Source of the DNA: Chlamydiota bacterium
GTDB lineage: Bacteria > Chlamydiota > Chlamydiia > Chlamydiales > Rhabdochlamydiaceae
DNA length: 8,151 nt
Assembly (NCBI GenBank): GCA_011065225.1
Contig: JAAKFC010000058.1
Coordinates: 1 to 8,151 of the forward strand
Reading direction: 5' to 3'
A model generated the notes under the pieces. It saw nothing but the letters and a program-made list of their open reading frames with translations. It did no database searches and was not told the DNA's origin. Numbering within the stretch: position 1 is the first letter of the stretch; every line of letters starts with the position of its first letter. Shown in pieces: positions 7,029 through 8,151 of the stretch. A program made the translations under genes and the position numbers.

Positions 7029-7044
7029 CTACCAGATCTGGTAG
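7029..7044. promoter_or_regulatory. Degenerate NrdR box, proximal member of a pair
   Basis: CTACCAGATCTGGTAG is a perfect 16-bp palindrome. It matches about 8 of 16 positions of the NrdR-box consensus acaCwATATATwGtgt, including the outer C and G of the core. Its start is exactly 32 bp from that of the better box at 7061-7076, leaving a 16-bp gap. Known NrdR box pairs have a comparable gap of about 15-16 bp, which is roughly three helical turns from site to site. The spacing is the main reason for calling it. Alone it would be just a palindrome with a BglII-type centre. Confidence 0.6.
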
Positions 7045-7053
7045 TTTTGTCTT

Positions 7054-7082
7054 TCTATAACCACTATATATAGTAGTCGCAA
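7054..7082 (-). promoter_or_regulatory. Candidate nrdAB promoter
   Basis: On the minus strand TTGCGA (7082-7077) and TATAGA (7059-7054) are separated by 17 bp. Each matches 4 of 6 bases of the main sigma factor -35 and -10 consensus. The 16-bp NrdR box lies exactly between the two hexamers. Transcription would start near 7047, placing the second box just downstream of the start. The hexamers are weak matches, so the call leans on the operator arrangement. Confidence 0.45.
7061..7076. promoter_or_regulatory. NrdR box, strong match, distal member of a pair
   Basis: The 16 bases CCACTATATATAGTAG contain the core CTATATATAG, a full match to CwATATATwG, and match the whole consensus at 13 of 16 positions. 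NrdR is the ATP-cone repressor of ribonucleotide reductase genes. A chlamydial orthologue (CT406 in C. trachomatis) has been reported to bind boxes upstream of nrdAB. Here the box lies 71-86 bp upstream of the nrdA ATG and fills the spacer of the candidate promoter, so bound repressor would block RNA polymerase. Confidence 0.8.
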
Positions 7083-7109
7083 TCTTTTCGTCCATAAAAT
7101 TTTTTCCTC

Positions 7110-8066
7110 TCAAGAGAAAAAAAGAAACGTCACATAGGAGACATAGGACAGGAGCAAAATGGAGCCATCAATGCGTGATAAACGATTGTTTCCAAGCACC
7201 ATTAAGACCCATAAAAGAACCGTAAAAGCAACCATCAAGGGAAAGTCGATGAGCAGCATTTTTTGGGAAAAATAAATCGGGTTGATCATCGTAGCAAATG
7301 GAATGATGAGCAGCGGATTAAAAATATTGCTTCCAATGACCGTTCCCACAAGAATTTCTTGTTCTTTGCGAAACGCGGTAACAAGGGCAGTGGCCAGCTC
7401 TGGTAGAGATGTACCAAAAGCAATAACGGAAATGGCAATGACTCGCTCAGAAATCTGAAAATGTTCTGCCACTTTCAAAGCGCCATCCAAAAGAGCTTGC
7501 GTTCCCAAAATGAGCAGCACAGCACTCCCGATCGCGGCAAAAATTGGAAGAGTGATTTTGACCGGCGGCCTTTTCACCTCATCGTGCACTTTGAGTTCTT
7601 CTTCGAGCTCTGCTTTCTTTGGGGGAAAAAAGTATTGGAAAATATTGTAAAAGATCAGGACGAGGAATAAGTAAATGCCTTCAATTCTGCTGATTTTCCC
7701 CCCGACCATCACAAGAAATAAGAGCAAATAAACCACAAACAAAATCGGCATTTTCTGCCATTTCATTCCATGCGTTACATCGCAGGGGCGGATCATGAGA
7801 TAAACTCCCAAAACCAGGCCAACATTGGCAATATTGGAGCCGAGGACATTTCCCAAAGCGATATCGCCGGCAGCGCCCTTGAGCTGACTAAAAATACTCA
7901 CCAAGGCCTCTGGGGTCGAGGTGGCAAAGGCGACAACCGTCAGACCAATGACGAGTTTGGGCACCTTGAAATGCAGAGCAATTTGCACAGCAGAGCGAAC
8001 TAATAGCTCTGCTCCCAAATAAAGAAGGAACATTCCAAGGAGGATGAGAAGCCAAGACAAAGTCAT
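7110..8066 (-). CDS. CaCA-family Ca2+/cation antiporter (YrbG/NCX-like inner-membrane protein)
   Basis: The 318-residue protein is almost entirely hydrophobic, with about ten membrane segments and one short charged cytoplasmic-type loop (about 147-170, KKAELEEELKVHDEV). It has the two inverted alpha repeats that define the Ca2+/cation antiporter superfamily. Alpha-1 (about 40-85) contains GLTVVAFATSTPEA and GNVLGSNIANV. Alpha-2 (about 209-253) contains IAFGTSLPELA and GTVIGSNIFNP. E53 and E223 occupy the positions of the paired ion-binding acids. The expected role is exchange of Ca2+ (or a related divalent) for Na+, K+ or H+ across the inner membrane. The ion cannot be told from sequence. The start at 8066 begins just before helix 1, as in relatives, but its Shine-Dalgarno is poor (GGAAGG lies some 14-20 nt upstream). 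The gene ends 119 bp before the nrdA ATG. Readthrough into nrdAB is possible, but nrdAB appears to have its own promoter. Confidence 0.9.
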   Translation of the reverse strand: MTLSWLLILLGMFLLYLGAELLVRSAVQIALHFKVPKLVIGLTVVAFATSTPEALVSIFSQLKGAAGDIALGNVLGSNIANVGLVLGVYLMIRPCDVTHGMKWQKMPILFVVYLLLFLVMVGGKISRIEGIYLFLVLIFYNIFQYFFPPKKAELEEELKVHDEVKRPPVKITLPIFAAIGSAVLLILGTQALLDGALKVAEHFQISERVIAISVIAFGTSLPELATALVTAFRKEQEILVGTVIGSNIFNPLLIIPFATMINPIYFSQKMLLIDFPLMVAFTVLLWVLMVLGNNRLSRIDGSILLLSYVSYVTFLFFS

Positions 8067-8096
8067 GGAGCCATCATAAGGACCTTCCCATTAAAA

Positions 8097-8151
8097 AATC
8101 ATCCTTTGTATACAGATCGTGATTCAAAAATCGGAAATTTCACAAGGAGAC
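8097..8151. repeat. Copy 2 of the 125-293 repeat, truncated by window edge
   Basis: From AATCAT (8097-8102) to the edge, this sequence aligns with the left end of the first element (116-168). Shared words in the same order are AATCAT, TATACA, GATTCAA, AAT-GGAAATTT and AGGAG. Small indels and substitutions separate the copies, so they are old or diverged. The opposite arm should lie beyond the window. The outer terminus (TTGTATACA, from 8106) also matches the complement of the right end of copy 1. It lies about 38 bp upstream of the antiporter start codon. Confidence 0.7.

Noticed and set aside
7082..7113. TTG at 7113 as the nrdA start, overlapping the antiporter TGA as a coupled start
   Set aside because: The overlap is attractive for translational coupling, but it would bury the NrdR boxes in the gene and add residues not expected in chlamydial NrdA.

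Overview
The window looks like chromosomal DNA from a member of the Chlamydiae, most likely an environmental (Parachlamydiales-type) lineage rather than Chlamydia itself. The main evidence is the ribonucleotide reductase pair. NrdB has phenylalanine where most class I R2 proteins carry the radical tyrosine. NrdA has three N-terminal ATP-cone-like repeats and ends in a CxxCQ tail. Both closely resemble, as I remember them, the Chlamydia trachomatis class Ic enzymes. The assignment rests on sequence memory, not on a search.

Layout, left to right. Positions 1-93 hold the 3' end of an unidentified plus-strand gene. Positions 125-293 are an imperfect inverted repeat, about 170 bp long, that could fold along its whole length. 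Next is a plus-strand bicistron (324-2048 and 2057-2422, 8 bp apart). It encodes a secreted or membrane protein with a toxin-like C-terminal domain, followed by a small acidic protein that is probably its immunity partner. Positions 2423-2685 contain no gene but hold a second, unrelated 169-bp inverted repeat (2487-2655) with a perfect palindrome at its centre.

The minus strand then carries nrdB (2686-3750) and nrdA (3814-6990), transcribed as nrdA-nrdB. Upstream of nrdA is a well-formed control region. Two NrdR-box-like palindromes (7029-7044 and 7061-7076) start exactly 32 bp apart, and one fills the spacer of a candidate promoter. This control region and a good ribosome binding site argue that NrdA starts at 6990 and not at the longer open frame reaching 7113. 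Further upstream on the same strand is a CaCA-family cation/Ca2+ antiporter (7110-8066). The right edge (about 8097-8151) is a truncated second copy of the 125-293 repeat.

Functionally, nrdA and nrdB form one enzyme supplying deoxynucleotides under probable NrdR control. The left half is an accessory region: a probable toxin-immunity pair flanked by foldable repeats. The most notable points are that candidate pair, the repeat family whose two copies each end 31-38 bp before a start codon, and the nrdAB operator architecture.
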